A DNA stretch of 6,341 nt. It comes from Trebonia sp. (GTDB lineage: Bacteria > Actinomycetota > Actinomycetes > Streptosporangiales > Streptosporangiaceae). The stretch is from NCBI GenBank assembly GCA_030043595.1, contig JASHXJ010000492.1, forward strand, positions 1-6,341. The letters are read 5' to 3'. This document shows, in pieces, positions 5,627 through 6,341 of this stretch. Under the pieces are notes generated by a model, which worked only from the letters and a program-made list of their open reading frames with translations, searched no databases and was not told where the DNA came from. Positions within the stretch are counted from its first letter, which is position 1, and the number at the start of each line of letters is the position of its first letter. Made by a program: the position numbers and the translations under genes.

Positions 5627-5661
5627 TGCGGGGCACCCTGGCGTTGACCAGGTGCCCCGCA
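5627..5661 (+). terminator. Strong stem-loop, probable intrinsic-type terminator without U-tract
   Basis: TGCGGGGCACC (5627-5637) pairs perfectly with GGTGCCCCGCA (5651-5661). After a bulged C, three more pairs (TGG 5639-5641 with CCA 5648-5650) close a six-base loop, CGTTGA. It stands 27 nt after the stop of the upstream gene. No T-run follows, as is common for actinobacterial terminators; a second small hairpin (CCCT 5662-5665 with AGGG 5671-5674) comes directly after. It could instead act in the leader of the lipoprotein mRNA. Confidence 0.55.
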
Positions 5662-5672
5662 CCCTGGATAAG
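5644..5672 (+). promoter_or_regulatory. Possible promoter for the lipoprotein gene
   Basis: TTGACC (5644-5649) and GATAAG (5667-5672) are separated by 17 bp. The -35 match is good and the -10 match is 4 of 6, lacking the important last T. It would overlap the stem-loop and give a very short leader before ATG 5688. Weak, offered only because it is the best candidate nearby. Confidence 0.2.
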
Positions 5673-5687
5673 GGGGCAATCATTAAC

Positions 5688-6302
5688 ATGACGAGGACCA
5701 GCCTTGTGCTCGGGGGCGCCGCGCTTAGCGTGGCCGCATGCTCATCGGCTGGCACGGTCAGCCAGACGCCGGCTGCTGCGCCGGCGGCGGGATCGCAGGC
5801 ACCAGGCTCGCCAGCGCCCGGCTCGCCAGCTGCAGGCTCGCCGGGGGCAGGATCACCAGCTGCCGGATCAGGGAGCGGGTCGCCCGCAGGAAGCGGGTCG
5901 CCGCCCGCGCCCACGATGACACGCCAGACGGACGTGGTGGTCTTCCAGGTGCAGGGCAGCGGAGAGCCGAGCATCCAGTACGGCACCGACAGCATCGACG
6001 ACCAGGCCAGCGGCGGCTACGGGCCGCTAGGCGACGGTAACCCGCTGCCCTGGAGCGCATCGCTGACCTACAACCCCGGTGCGCTGTACTACTACGTCAG
6101 CGCGCAGCTTGAGGGGGACGGCTCAATCACGGACTCGGTGACCGAGGTCGTCAGCACCTGGTGCTCTGACGGCGTCCACAAGACCGAGAGCTTCCCGCTT
6201 GCCAGCGGCAGCGCAAGCGGCGGCTATGCCATCGCGACCGCCGAGTACACCGGCGGCGACACCGGGAACGCGCAGCAAGCCGAATCCGACGCGGGCTGCT
6301 GA
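5688..6302 (+). CDS. Secreted lipoprotein with repetitive linker and MmpS-like domain
   Basis: A 204-aa protein predicted to be exported and lipid-anchored on the outer face of the membrane. ATG 5688 is chosen because it is followed at once by a lipoprotein signal (MTRTSLVLGGAALSVAAC, lipobox VAAC, lipidated Cys18) and preceded by AGGGGG about 11 nt upstream; the in-frame GTG at 5652 lies in the stem-loop and would spoil the signal. Residues about 19-76 form a flexible Pro/Gly/Ser/Ala linker with PGSPA-like repeats. Residues about 82-190 look like a beta-sandwich similar to MmpS accessory proteins: VVVFQVQGSGEPSIQYG, LPWSASLTYNPG, YYYVSAQLEGDGSITDSV and GGYAIATAEYTGG match the G-G-a-I-Y, lPW, and sAQ-gGsIt positions. 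Two cysteines (in STWCSDG and the final DAGC) could form a disulphide. No MmpL partner is in view. The lipoprotein call is strong; the MmpS resemblance is moderate. Confidence 0.85.
   Translation: MTRTSLVLGGAALSVAACSSAGTVSQTPAAAPAAGSQAPGSPAPGSPAAGSPGAGSPAAGSGSGSPAGSGSPPAPTMTRQTDVVVFQVQGSGEPSIQYGTDSIDDQASGGYGPLGDGNPLPWSASLTYNPGALYYYVSAQLEGDGSITDSVTEVVSTWCSDGVHKTESFPLASGSASGGYAIATAEYTGGDTGNAQQAESDAGC
5787..5903 (+). repeat. 15-bp-periodic repeat inside the lipoprotein linker
   Basis: About six consecutive 15-bp units, each near CC-GGCTCGCCAGC, then shortened GGGTCGCC units. They encode PGSPA, PGSPA, AGSPG, AGSPA, AGSGS and a GSPAGSGSPP end. Early units use GGC TCG and later units GGA TCA, so the array seems to have grown by duplication and then drifted. 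Unit number is likely to vary between strains, changing linker length in steps of five residues. Confidence 0.8.
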
Positions 6303-6341
6303 TCCTGCCTGCCGTACGAGCATCACTGGAGGGCGTGGCCG

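Noticed and set aside
5652..5687. GTG start adding 12 residues to the lipoprotein
   Set aside because: It lies within the stem-loop and would put DKGAIIN ahead of a perfectly good lipoprotein signal peptide.
5787..5903. CRISPR-like short repeats
   Set aside because: The units are contiguous, 15 bp, in frame and have no spacers; they encode a protein linker.
6328..6341. Possible ribosome site and GTG of a further gene at the right edge
   Set aside because: GGAGGG and GTG are only 1 nt apart and no coding sequence is left in the window to test it.

Overview
The window is about 70% G+C, uses GTG as well as ATG starts, and has the strong third-position G/C bias of an actinomycete (Streptomyces, Streptosporangiales or Frankia-like; the genus cannot be fixed from the sequence). 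It reads as an accessory region with three blocks: a mobile-element scar on the left, a phage DNA-packaging (terminase) module in the middle, and small accessory genes ending in a secreted lipoprotein on the right.

Left block (1-2330). Positions 1-239 hold the start of an IS630-type transposase on the minus strand that runs off the window. Positions 340-546 carry a C-terminal scrap of a DUF899-family (thioredoxin-like) gene, and 547-921 holds no recognisable gene. A complete IS256-family element occupies 922-2330. It has 28-bp imperfect terminal inverted repeats (23/28 matching) and an intact 429-aa transposase with the DDE triad. No target-site duplication flanks it, so its two flanks were probably not neighbours when it inserted.

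Middle block (2424-4910). A terminase small subunit, a terminase large subunit (ATPase plus RNase H-like nuclease, with an added C-terminal four-cysteine zinc ribbon) and a small winged-helix-like protein are tightly packed. The first gap is 4 nt and the second junction is a 4-nt overlap, so this looks like one translationally coupled operon. The small subunit would bind the packaging site, and the large subunit would cut and translocate DNA. No portal, protease or capsid gene follows within the window, which is unusual for an intact phage and suggests a prophage remnant, a satellite-like element or an unusual gene order.

Right block (4861-6302). A 104-aa acidic protein of unknown function on the minus strand converges on, and overlaps, the winged-helix gene. 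A small unknown plus-strand gene lies divergently from it and has an unclear start codon. After a strong stem-loop comes a lipoprotein with a 15-bp-periodic Pro/Gly/Ser/Ala linker and a C-terminal domain resembling the MmpS fold.

I see no CRISPR array, tRNA, rRNA or complete known defence system. The points most worth checking are the portal-less terminase operon with its zinc ribbon, and the duplication-less IS256 at its left edge.
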